From Mycteria americana (taxonomy: Eukaryota; Chordata; Aves; Ciconiiformes; Ciconiidae): a stretch of DNA of 64,000 nt. Positions 20,478 through 31,295 of the stretch are shown piece by piece. The notes beneath the pieces are model-generated. The model searched no databases, was not told the DNA's origin, and saw nothing but the letters and a program-made list of their open reading frames with translations. How positions within the stretch are numbered: the stretch's first letter is position 1; every line of letters begins with the position of its first letter. A program made the position numbers and the translations under genes. The stretch is from the NCBI RefSeq assembly GCF_035582795.1, contig NC_134368.1, positions 1,054,001 to 1,118,000 on the forward strand, read 5' to 3'.

Positions 20478-21769
20478 GGCAGGGGACGCAGGAGGAGGGC
20501 ACCCGTGGTCCCCGGGGTGCTGCGTGGCAGCGTGCGGGCGAGCACGCACGCCGGCGTCACCGTGGGCATCGCGAAGCCGCCGGCCCCGGGGAGGAAAAGT
20601 GGCGGCTCTGGGTAGGGATCGCGGCTGAAGAACGGTGCAGGCGGCGAGTGGGGGGGTCGCCCACCTCCCAGGCCGCGGGGCGTGCGGGGTTCCGGGGTGC
20701 TTTAGCACCGAAATACGGGATTTGAGAGGTTTTAAAGACTTCAGACGGTGGCGAGCTGGAGGAACGCCGGAGGAGGAGGAGGATGGTGGCAAGGAGGTGC
20801 CGAGGGGCCGGCGGTGGCGGTGGCACGGGACGCGGCTCTGCCGGCACAGCCGGGAAGCCGCGGGGGGGCCAAAGGGCGTCTCCGTCCCCCCCCTTTCCTG
20901 TTTTGCTGCTTTCTGCTCCGCGCACCCGGGGGAGGCTGCGGCTGCCGCCCGCTCCCGTGACTCGGGGCCCGGGGACGGCGGCTGCTGCCACCAGCCCTGC
21001 CCGCCGCGGAGAGGGGGTTTCTGGTTCAACACGCAGAATTTGGTTCTGGTTCGGCCAAAAATAAACCCTTTCGGGCCGCTTTTCTCTTCCGTGAGAAGCA
21101 AACCAGGAGCGAAACCCCATCGGCCCCGCCTGTCGCAGCTGCTGCGGCCAGAAGAGGGGCAGGGTGGGGAAACTGAGGCAGGCGTCCCGCAGGGCTGCTG
21201 GTGGCAGAGCCGGAGCTCCCGGGTCTGGGCCCTGCCGCGGCGAGGGAGCGGCAGGGACCGAGCGGGCGGCAGCGGCAGATAAACCGCCCCATCGGCGGGA
21301 GCCGTCCCCGCGCCGTCCCCGTCCCACCTCGCCGGGGACCGAGCCGCCGCCGGGGCTTATCGGCGTCCCCAGCGCCTCGCTCGCCCCCGGTATCGCTGCT
21401 GCAGCGCCGTAATCTGCCCAGTCCTGCCCGTGCGCCCGGGCCACGGAGCAGCCCCCGGGGCGCCCGAGCCACGGCGCCGACCCCGCACCTCCCGGCTTGG
21501 TTCGTGCCGCGCTTTCAGCCAGCTCCTCTGCTCGGCTTCGCCGGGTGGGAGCCCGCGGCACGGCTGCCAGGAGCGGCGGCCGGGAGCCCAGAGCCGCACG
21601 TGGCCCTGGGAGGGAGCTGGGCTTGTGGGCTACCGCCACGGTGACCATGGTGCCGGCGTCCTGGGGAGTCCTCGCTGCCCACCCACGAACGTGGCTGGTT
21701 CTACCGGTACCCCTGTGCTGGGGAGAGACGGCTGCGCTGATGGTATCTGGGGGAAGTGCCTGTCCCAGC

Positions 21770-22190
21770 TCAGACGTCCATCCCAGAGAAGTGTCCGTCC
21801 CCGCTGGGATGTCCATCCCAGCTCCGGTGTCCATCCCACCTATGGTGTCCATCCCAGCTCTGGTGTCCATCCCACCTATGGTGCCCGCCCCAGCTAAGAT
21901 GTCCTTCTCCACTGAGATGGCAGTCCCAGCTATGGTGTCCATCCCAGGGAAGGGCCCATCCTAGCCATGGTGTCCATTCCAGGGAGGGTGTCCACATCCA
22001 GGAAGGGTCCATCCCAGCTAAGGTGTCCATCCCATCTATGGTGTCCATCCCAGGTACGATGTCCGTCCCAGCTAAGGTGTCTGTCCCATCTATGGTGTCC
22101 ATCCCAGGTAAGACGTCCATCCCAGCTAAGATGTCTGTCCAAGCTAAGATGTCCGTCCCAGCCATGGTGTCCCCCCCCGGGTCTGTCCCC
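21770..22190. repeat. Minisatellite, about 20-21 bp unit
   Basis: About 20 copies of a tccatcccagctaaggtg-like unit are present, with variants atctatggtg and aggtacgatg. Open frames here on both strands (Pro/Ser/Val-rich on plus, Trp/Asp/Gly-rich on minus) are produced by the unit length being near a multiple of three. Confidence 0.9.
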
Positions 22191-22856
22191 GTCCCTGGCA
22201 GTGCCCCCCCCAGCCCCCCGCCCTTGGGCCCGTTGCCGGCAGCGCCATCCCAGCTGATCTTCACCCCGGCAGGACCGGGAGCCGGAGCTGCCCGCCGAAT
22301 CGGGGTGCACCGCGGGGCCATCTTGGGATCTCCCTTCCCAGACCAGGGACCCCCCCCGTGCTCAGGGAACCCCCCGTGCTCGGGGACCCCCGTGCTGTGG
22401 TCTCAGCCCCCCAGGGCCTCCAGTAGCCCAGGGCCCCCCTCCCCGTGGTCCTGGCCCCCCGTTGCTCACAGCGTCCCTCAGCCTGGTCCTGCACGCCCTC
22501 GCCCCCCCCTCCTGCTCAGGGCCCCCCAGGTTCCCCTTCCCCAGGACCCCCAGACCCCTCCCAACTTGCTCAGAGCCCCCCAGCCCCCCGGTCCCCCATT
22601 GCTCAGCACCCCCAGACCCCCCCCTCTTTCTCTAAGCCCCTCACTCCCCCATTGCTCAGGACCTCAAGACCCCCCCCTTGCTCAGAGCCCCCCAGCCCCC
22701 CCGTCCCCCATTGCTCAGCACCCCCAGACCCCCCCTTGCTCTCAGCCCCCCACTCCCCCATTGCTCAGGCCCCAGCCCCCCTCCCTTGCCCAGGCCCCCC
22801 CATTGCTCAGAGCCCCCCGGTCCCCCCCCTCGCCCCCCCCCCCCCCCGGCCCGCCG

Positions 22857-22869
22857 GTTGCCAGGCGAC
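22857..22869 (+). promoter_or_regulatory. SPEF1: RFX X-box in the SPEF1 promoter
   Basis: GTTGCCAGGCGAC fits the ciliary X-box pattern (GTTGCC, one spacer base, then RGNRAC with one mismatch to RGYAAC). It lies 93 bases before the chosen ATG. RFX2/RFX3 with FOXJ1 drive motile cilia genes through such sites, which agrees with SPEF1's role. Confidence 0.7.
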
Positions 22870-22949
22870 GGCCGCGCGCTCCCGGCATGCCCCGCGGGGC
22901 CGTTGCCATGGCGGCGGGACGCGGCGCGGCCCGGGCCGGCGGGTGCCGC

Positions 22950-25900
22950 ATGGCGGGCGGCGGGGCGGCGGGCGAGCCCCGGGGCCTCTACCGCTGGCTG
23001 GACGCCGTGCCGCTCTCCCGGCCACGCAGGAACATCGCCCGAGACTTCAGCGACGGGGGTGGGACGGGGGGGCCCGGCGGGACGGGCCTGGGGGGGGGGC
23101 GGGCCCGGGAAGGGCCTAGGCCGGGGTGGCCGCCAGGCCTTGCGGGCCTGGGAGGGGGGGGGGGTCCCGGGGTGCCCGCCGCCCCCAGCCCCTCTCCTCC
23201 TGTCCTCCCCCAGTGCTGGCAGCCGAGGTGGTGAAGTTCTTCTTCCCCGCCATGGTGCAGCTGCACAGCTACGTGCCCGCCAGCTCCACGCCGCAGAAGC
23301 TCACCAACTGGGGCCATCTCAACAGGTAGCGGGGCGGGCGGCCCCCTGCTCGCCCCTCGCTGGGAGCACTGCGCTGGCCCGCAGCGCGTCCCTCTTTGTC
23401 CTGGCTGGGGACCAGGCCAGCGGGGACGCAGCTAAGGGTGCCGCAGGCAGGGGGGTGCCTGCCTGCCCTCCTGGGTGCTCATTTGGCTCCTCTTTTAGGA
23501 CAGTGCTGAGTAAGCTGAACTTCTCCATCCCGGATGACGTGATCCGGCAGGTCGTGCAGTGCCGGCCGGGCACGGCGGAGCAGGTGCTGCTCCTGCTGCG
23601 GCAGAAGATCGAGGAGAAGCAGAAGCAGAGCAAGGTGGGCCCTGGCCCAGGCCAGGCCAGCGGGGTCTGGGGGAAGGGGGGCAACCCGATGTGCCGCGTT
23701 CTGCTTGTAGGTGCCACATGCTACGGGCTGGAGGGCGATGCGGGCGAGTAGCCACCCCACAGAGAGGTCACTGTACTCAGGGCAGGGCCAGGGGGGCCGG
23801 GCTGAGCTCCAGATGCCCTCGTGGGCATCACTTTCCCCCTGAGCACCTCTTTCTCCTCGTCACGAGGATCCCACTGCCATCTCCCCGCCTGCAGCTCCAC
23901 GGGGAAGTGCAGTGGGGTGTTCAGAGGCAGGGGACCCCCTCGCGTGGGCAGAGCAGGGGTAGGAGCACCCCACCGGCAGCGATGCAGGCGGCAGGGCCGG
24001 CCTCGGCGGCGGCCGCAGATGGCAGCCACGTGCCGTCGTGGGAAGCGCCGCGGCCCCGCTCGCTCCGCAGCCTTGACTCGGCCCGGGACAGCCCGGGAGG
24101 AGCTGCTGTGAGCCGGGGAGGAGAGGGGACGCCGTCTCCGTCACCTTCCTTCCCCATCGCCCGTCACCCAGCCCTCCTCTCCTGCCCCGAGCAAACCCTC
24201 AGCCCACGACTGTGCCGGTCCTTGCGGTGTGAGGGGAGGATACCGAACCTGCGGGGCTGGGGCAGGCTGGGCTGTCTGTGCCGGTGACTCTGGTGCTCAG
24301 GTCAGAGGAGGAATTCGCTACGGGAAGGGCTGTGGCCGTGCAGAAAGCAGGAATTCAGGCAGATGGATCCCAGCCCTGCCTGCGGGCTGTAACGCTGTGG
24401 AGCAAACCCCCCGCCCCAGCGCTCCCCACGGCCTCGAGCCCCCGCACTGCGCAGAGAGAGGTGGCCCAAGCAGCGGGGCGGGCTGGGGTGCCCTGTCCCC
24501 CCTTCTCCCGACACTGGGGCCCGGCCAGGCCCCCTCCCTGCGCAGGGGCTGTTTGTGGGCTCGCTCACGGGGACACCCACGGCTCGTGGCCAGGCGTGAC
24601 GGGTGTTGTCCTGCCTCTCCGTGCAGGAGCCGGGCGTACGGGCAGCGCTGGAAGAGGTCAGCTACCTGGAGACGGGTAGGGTGGGTGCGTGGCACATCGG
24701 GAAGGAGGGTCCCATCCCGGCCGTGCTATGGGGTCCAAACCCCAAACCGTGACCTTTCTGGTCCCCGGAGGGGGGGCATACAGCCCTGCCTTGTGCTGGG
24801 GCACCCAAATAATGAGCCTGGCCAGCCCTGGGGGGATAGGAGACACTGCTGGAAGGGGGGTGTCCCCGTGGAGGGGGGGGGGAGGCAGAGCTGTTTGGGC
24901 AGATGATGCACTAACTGCTGTGTTTTGCAGGCTACTCAAAGGCGAAGAGCGGCGCCGGAGGAGGAGGCTACGCCCAGGAGTCTCCCGGGGCTGCTGGGTA
25001 AGAGCTGCTGGCCGTGCCTGCCGGTGACGTGCCCTTCCTGGGGGCTTCTCGAGGAAAGGGGCTCGGGGGTCCCCACGGGGAGCCCTGTGCCGCAGGGGCA
25101 GTGGTGCGTGGGGCAGGACGCGGAGGAGCTGGGCGTGGGCGTGAGCCCCACGGCCTGTACAGCTCCGTGGGCTGTGAGCAACGCTGCAGGAGGGGTCGGT
25201 TATTGTCCCGGCGTTTCCTTTCCCGGCCCAGGGTGAAGAAGAGCCACCACGGCTGTGCCCAGCCTCCCCCCGGGGACGCTGCCGTCCGCCTGCAGCTGGC
25301 GGAGAGGGAGCAGGCCCTGCTCCTGGCGCAGGAGACCATCCAGGTGAGCCCACCCGCCGTCACCCCGGCCAAGCGCTGTCCCCGTGGCAGCACCGAGGCA
25401 GGGACAGAATCCCTTTGCCTCCCCAACCATCCTGCGACGGTGGTGGACGCGTCAGCCCAAACAGGCGTTTGCTCGACGCCGTCCTGTCACCTCTCCTGTC
25501 ACCGTAACCCAGCTCTGGTGGCACCCTCGGGCACGGGCCAGCCTGGCGGTGGCTTCGCCGTGGTCCAGCTGGCCAACGTCTGGCTCGGGTGCTCCTCTGG
25601 CTGCGGCCGGGCAGCGCTGGGCTCCCAAAAGGTCTGGTCAAAGCGGGCTAGAAAGGCAGCGATAGCTCAGCGTGGCCCGGAGATGTGGTTCTGTCCCTGC
25701 AGCCCTCGTCTCCCTCCGCAGCAGAAGGTGTTTTGCTGACATTTAGTGGATAAAAGCCCTGGTAAAGCCTCTGCCTGCAGATCTCCCCCGGGGGTGAACA
25801 GCTTTCGCTTTCAATCCTTCCTCAATCTCTGTGGCGCACACCCAGGGCAGTCACATCGATCCGTGATTCCCAAATGTTCCCGATCCTCATCCTTTCTGGC

Positions 25901-26589
25901 CGGTCTTCCAGCCCGCGGCGAGGAGGGTGACGCAGAACGGGCATCGCAGCCGCGCAGACCCTCCGCACGCAGCTTGCCGTGGCCCCCGGCGCGTCCCGGG
26001 GCTGCAGGCTCCCGGCGTCCCTTACTCGACCGTGGGTAGCGGGTGATTTTTGAAACGGAGCTTCTTCGTTCAGCACCGAGCCGGGGCGGTGGCTCTGCCT
26101 TGCTTAAAACCGGGGCTTTTCTGCTGGAAAACATCGAAGATTTTAAATTTTGAAAGAGGGGAAGGAATGCTGCGGGGCATCTCAGATGGGAGGAGTCGTC
26201 ACCGCGTCCTGGTGGGGAGCTGGGACTCCCGGGCCATGTTTTGGGGGAGCGTTTGCTTGATGCGGGTTGTGGGAGCAGGAATAGGGACCCCAAATCTGGC
26301 ACTGCTGCTCCCCTGCCTCAGTTTCCCCTGTGGATAAAGGTGGCTGATGCCGCTCAGTGACTCCAGCAGCCACATCAGCCTGGCCCCGAGTTCCCCGTTC
26401 CCCCCCCCCCGTCTGGGGTGGATGGATGGGCCTCCCGCCCCCCCGAAACCACGCTGAGGGGGTGTCGGGGTCTCTGCTCAGATCCTGCAGCTGAAGGTGG
26501 GGAGGCTGGAGCAGCTGCTGCGCCTCAAGAACGTGCGGATAGACGACCTCAGCCGGCGTCTGCAGGAAGCCCAGCGCCAACTGCGGTGA
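22950..26589 (+). CDS. SPEF1: Sperm flagellar protein 1 (calponin-homology, microtubule-binding)
   Basis: Seven exons join in phase to 230 residues (human 236): 22950-23058, 23214-23325, 23499-23634, 24627-24675, 24931-24997, 25232-25343, 26482-26589. The N-terminal CH domain (about 10-115) shows LYRWLDAVPLSRPRRN, RDFSDGVLAAEVVKFFFP, NWGHLNR, KLNFSIPDDVIRQVVQC and LRQKIEEKQKQSK. A low-complexity linker (GGGG, AQPPPG) follows. The C-terminus is a leucine-rich coiled coil with LAEREQALLLAQETIQILQLK and KNVRIDDLSRRLQEAQ, matching the human tail. Known role: it bundles and stabilises microtubules in the central apparatus of motile cilia and flagella and in epithelial cell apices. An in-frame ATG at 22908 has a better Kozak context and would add 14 residues (MAAGRGAARAGGCR). 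22950 gives the human-like length. It looks intact. Confidence 0.95.
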
Positions 26590-26922
26590 GCGGACCCTCG
26601 CCCGCCCGGCAGCCCCTCGCCCCGGGGCTGCCCCCCGCCGCCCAACCCACCCCTCCCGAACCAGTGGGAGCTCCTGCTGAGCTGGAAGAGCCGTCCCAGT
26701 GCCTCCCAGTTGACCCAGTTCCCAGGGCGGACTCTCAAGGACAAAAGCCAGAGGTGGCAAACGCGGACGCCGAAGCGGGGACCCCCCTGCCCACCTCCGG
26801 GATCCCCCCCCCGTGCCCGCCGGCGGGCAGCGCGGCAGCGGCATCGCTACGGCACGGGCTCCGCTCGGCCCTCCGGCCCGCGCCGGCAGCAGTCCCTCCT
26901 TCCTTTGCCACGCACGTTGGTA

Positions 26923-26928
26923 ATTAAA
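26923..26928 (+). promoter_or_regulatory. SPEF1: Polyadenylation signal ATTAAA of SPEF1
   Basis: ATTAAA within taattaaaaa lies 334 bases after the SPEF1 stop codon. It is the first such signal downstream on this strand. Confidence 0.65.
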
Positions 26929-27940
26929 AAGCCGGGACATCGCTCGGAGACCTCGCGGCAAGGCTGAGTCGCTGCGGGGGTCCCCAGCCCGGGGGCATTC
27001 ACCTCCGGGTCGGCAGCGTGGGGATGCCGTGCCGCTCGGCTGCCCGCGCGCTGGGGCAGGCTGGGATTTAATCCCTTACCCAAAGCGGTTTGGTTTTGTA
27101 ATCTCCGAGAAAATCCGCGCCCCGGCACACAGCCCTGCCGCGGGGGAGGCCGGGCAGCAGCCCCCGGTCTCGGCAGGGCAGCCGGGCCGTGGGGTGGGGG
27201 TAGCCGGTGGGACCCCCCCCCGCTCTTCCGCTCGTCTCCCACCGGTACCGGGACTCCCTCGGGGACGTCCCCAGCGGTGGGGAGATGCCCGGGGGTGGCT
27301 CTGGGTATGACCTTCGCTGCACCGGGGTCACCTGCGGCCTTTTTAGGGTAAAAACCAGTTGTTTTTTCCAACGCGTGAGCGTGCGGTGTGTGCCGGCGGA
27401 GGGGCCGAGCCGTGCGCGGTGTCACGCGTGCCGGAGGCGAGGACACATCTGGGGCTCCAGCAGCTCCCTGGGGACACAGCCCCGGCGTTTTAAGCGTTCC
27501 GGCATCTGGAGGCCGCAGCCGAAGCTGGGGGGGGGGGGGGGCAGATTAGCCCCCAGGGTGTGCCGTGTCCCCTGTCCCCACGGCCCTGCCTGCTCACCGT
27601 GCCGCCCGCGAGCCCTGACCCTGCTCCCCTACGGGACGGCTCTTGCCTGCCCAGGGGGGCCGCTGCCCCCCCCCGCACGGTTCCCAGGCGGGCGGACGTG
27701 CTCTTTGGAAGGGAACCGGCGGCGTTTTCCCGGCAGGGACACGTCCCAGCTGCCTTTCCCACCCTCGGCGCCCCTGACAGCCGGCTCCTCCGTCCCTGCC
27801 GGTGCCTCGCCGGGGCACCTTCACCCGTGCTCCGTCCCACCGGTGAAGGGAGGGGGGGGCTCGGACAGGGACAGCCAAAGCCGGGGAGCTCAGCCGGGCC
27901 AGGCGTGGTGGGCACTGGCTGTCCGGAGCCTCGGGAAGTG

Positions 27941-28375
27941 GGGTGGGAGGGGAGGGGATGGGATGGGGTGGGATGGGGTGGGATGGGATGGGATGGGGTG
28001 GGATAGGGATTGGGATGGGGTGGGGATGGGATGGGGAGGGGATGGGATGGGGAGGGGATGGGATGGGATGGGGTGGGATGGGGCGGGGATGGGATAGGGA
28101 TGGGGTGGAAGGGGATGGGGATGGGATGGGATGGGGTGGGATGGGATGGGGATGGGGATGGGGTGGGGTGGGATGGGATGGGATGGGGATGGGATGGGAT
28201 GGGATGGGATGGGATGGGGATGGGGTGGGGTGGGATGGGATGGGATGGGGATGGGATGGGATGGGATGGGATGGGATGGGATGGGATGGGGATGGGGTGG
28301 GGTGGGATGGGATGGGATGGGGATGGGATGGGGATGGGATGGGGTGGGGTGCGATGGGATGGGGTGCGATGAGCC
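27941..28375. repeat. GGGAT pentamer satellite
   Basis: About 85 copies of GGGAT/GGGGT/GGGGAT-type units run for 435 bases on the plus strand, nearly pure, between SPEF1 and the ADISSP promoter. The G-runs every 5-6 bases suit G-quadruplex formation. Open frames in every phase (Trp/Asp/Gly on plus, Ser/His/Pro-Ile on minus) are by-products. Confidence 0.95.
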
Positions 28376-28739
28376 AGCCCTGCCCCGCCACCATGCCTGG
28401 GGCCCAGCCCAGTGCCCGGCCACCCTCCAGCCTCCCCCACGGCCCGGGAGAACCGGGAAATCTCCCGAGGGAGACGGAGCCGGTGCGGCCGTGCCGTGGA
28501 CCAGGCCGAGCCCCGGGCAGAGTCCAACCCCGGCACGCCGAGGCATCGCCCCTTCCGCGGCCGGCGTGGGCCCGGCCACAGCCCCGCTCCCCGGGGACGG
28601 AGCTGTCGCTGGGCCGGGGTTTGGGTTTTTTTTTAATAACCTGAAAATGGGGGGTTTGGCACCGGGGGTTTCCCAGCCGGTTCCCCCGCTTTTCCCCCTC
28701 CGAAGGGCGGCGGAGGCTCCGGTCCGCCCCGCGCTGCCG

Positions 28740-29160
28740 CCGCTCGGCCGGGGCTCGGGGCCGGGCTCCCGGCGGCAAAATGGCCGCGAATGCCGGGTTG
28801 CCACGGCAACCGCATCGCCCGTGTCCCCGCCCCCCCCGCGGCGCTGCGCACCCCGCCGCCCACTCGCGGCGCCCGACGGCCCTGCGCGCCCGCCCCCTAT
28901 TGGCTACCCCAGCCCTTCGCCACGCCCCCTAGCGACCGTCCCACCCCTTGGAGACGACCCTACCCCGCGGGGCCGCTCGGGAAACGGCGCCGCCGGAGCC
29001 GCAGCCGATGGGCGTGGCGAGGGGGCGTGACCGCCGAGGGGGTAGACCAACGGGAACGGCGGAGGGTGTGTCGCGGCCAATGGGAGGGAGGGGGGCGTGT
29101 CCCGGTAGTGGGAAGCGGGGAGCGGGGAGCGCGGCGGGGTTCGGGACGCGCCGGCCGGGG
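28740..29160 (+). promoter_or_regulatory. ADISSP: ADISSP CpG promoter, perfect X-box, CCAAT boxes and probable non-coding exon 1
   Basis: The block contains a perfect palindromic X-box GTTGCCACGGCAAC at 28797-28810, an ATTGG (near 28906), a CCAAT (near 29075), no TATA, and very high CpG. A strong donor, GTGAGT, begins at 29161, so a 5' UTR exon probably ends at 29160. Its partner acceptor would be the ctccccag ending at 31204. The exon and its use are inferred from splice signals and the position of the first coding exon. Confidence 0.6.
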
Positions 29161-31204
29161 GTGAGTGAGGGGGGGACGGGGACCGGGGCCGGGGCCGGGG
29201 AGGGACCCCCCGGGGCTTCCCCTCCCCGGGGCGGCAGGGCCCGCTCCCCGCATTGCTCCCTCCCGGCATAACCCCCCCGGTGGGGTCCCCGGTCTCCCGG
29301 TGGGCTGGGGCGGGATGCTCGCCCGGGGGCCGGTGGCTGGCCCGTTGCGCAGAGGGGAGCACCGAGAGCAGGGGGCCCATCCCCGCGTCCCCTCTGCAGC
29401 AGCGGGGCTGAGCCGGCGGGGGGTGAAAACACGGCGGAGGCGGAGGGGGGGGGATACACCCACACCCACGCGTGACGGGGACCGGGGCCACGCGGGTGAT
29501 GGCGGAGGCAGATTGGGGCCAGCCGGCGCGGCTCGGGCGGGGAGCCGTGCGTCAGCGCCGCCGCCTCCTTCTGCCGCTCACCCCCGGCCCCGGGGAGCCC
29601 CGGGAGGGGGCTGAGCCCCGGGGACCCACCGCCCGCGGTCCCGGGGGGGTGGGGGGGGGCACGACGGCGTGGGACTGTCCGTGGGGTCCGTGGGGGGGGT
29701 GTCTTGACCCCCTCAAGGGCACGGGGACCCAGTGGGCCACACGTTCGCCCCCGCTGCGAGCCCAGGCGCGGTGCCCGCCCTGGCCCCAAGCCCCCCACCG
29801 CCAGCCCCACGCTTCGCCCCTGCTCCGGGGCCGCTTGCCCCGTGTCCCCCCCAGCCCTCCCGTGGGGCCGCGTCCCGTGCCGGGGTCTCCTCCCGCCCCA
29901 CGCTCCCCACGGACGCGTTTCTGCGTCCCGGCACATCTCTCGAGGATTCCCCAAATCCCTCCCGGCTCTTTCCCAGCCTGGATCCTCTCCTCTTCGGGCA
30001 GCAGCTCCGTGGGGCTGGGGGCCGTGGCGAGGGTCTGCCGCCCTCCCGGCCCCCCGGCCGCTGGAAAGGCTCCCCGCCCTTTCAGCTCTGCTGGTTTTTT
30101 TTTTTTTCTCTTCTTTTTCCCCCAGGGCTGACGCTTTTGATGCTTTTTCCGTGCATTTCCCTGTGCCCGGCAGGCCGGGCTGCTGACGGGGCTGTTTTGG
30201 GCACCTGCCTCCTGCCGCCGGGTTCCTTGGGTGCCCGGCGGTGGGACCGGGTGCCCGGCGGTGGGACTGGCCCGTGTTTGGGCTCCCACGGCCTCCCGAG
30301 GGGCGGCGGGGCTGGGGGAGCCCCGGGGAGGAGGTTTGAGCCTCAGTTTCCACCAAAGGGGTCTTTGGGGTGTCAGATCCCGGGTGGGAGGTGGGGGGGG
30401 GGTCGTGAGCCCCGTCACCCCCAGCCTGGCTCCGGTGGTTCCCCCCTGCCTCGGTGCAGGGCCGGTGCCCACCCTGGGGCCGGGGGTGCTGGCGGGGGAC
30501 CCCCCGTTATCGTGTGGGCTGCCAGGGGAGCGCGGCCCTGGGGAGGCAGCGTCAGCCGGGCCGGAGAGAGCGGCTCTTCCCGTGGGAGCCGCGCTGGCAG
30601 GCCCAGGGAAAGGGAGTTTGGGGGGGTCTGGGTTTGGGGTCCGCGCCCTTGCTGACAGCCTGTAAGGCTTGCCCAGCTCGGGGCTCGGTGTGGTGGCCGC
30701 CAGAGCCTTTGCGGGGCGGGGAAACGGGGAAACTGAGGCACGGGGCGTGCCGTGCTCGGCGCGGATGGCTGGGAGACGCCACGGTCGTGTCCTGGCCGCT
30801 GTGCCGGGGTGCGAATCCTCCCTTTCCCGGGCGGGGACTGGCTGCGTCCCCGAGAGCCGGCGGAGAGCGGGAGCCGGGGCCGGCCGGGTCACGCCGCGGG
30901 CTCGCGGTGGAGCGGGCAGAGGGGCTGCCCGTCCTGCCCTGCCTGCGCCCATCGCGCCTCGGGGTAGGGCTGGGCGCAGGCCCTGGCGTGCTGCCCGCCG
31001 CTGCCCAAAGCCGGGCTGCCTGACGCCCCTGAGCTGCAGCCAGGCTCCTCCCCGGCAGGTCTGTGCCGGAGCGGTGCCGGAGTCGCAGCCGTGCGGTGCC
31101 GTCGTGTCCGTGGTGCTTGGCTGGCTCGGGGACCCGGCCAGAAACAGCGGCTGCTCTCCCCGGCTCTGCCTGCCCCTGCCTAACTCTGCCCGTTCCCTCC
31201 CCAG
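29161..31204. other. Inferred first intron of ADISSP
   Basis: GC-rich with no other gene recognised. A T-run at 30095-30120 interrupts the GC. Open frames of 200-690 codons on both strands carry no familiar domain and reflect composition. Confidence 0.45.
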
Positions 31205-31295
31205 CTCCGGCGCTCGGGAGCGGCGGCGGCCCCGGAGCATGGCCTCCTGCCCGTGCCTTTGAAGTTTCGCGCAAGGACGACCGCTGCGGGGACAC

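Larger units (their letters stand above)
17049..22949. other. CDC25B-SPEF1 spacer, no gene found
   Basis: The genes on either side point away from each other. Contents: the CDC25B promoter, a large inverted repeat (17310-19552), two small non-repetitive islands (about 19575-19625 and 19845-19900), a (GGGGT)n run at 19899-19927, an AT-rich palindrome (20257-20306), a TGGCG array (20449-20477), a 20-bp minisatellite (21770-22190), a CT-rich repeat (22330-22850) and the SPEF1 promoter. Mammals have the intronless CENPB gene in this position. No CENPB-like HTH or DDE reading frame is present. Confidence 0.7.

Noticed and set aside
27490-28778. Ser/His/Pro/Ile repeat frames on the minus strand
   Set aside because: They are produced by the GGGAT satellite. 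Fifteen-base periodicity keeps any frame open.
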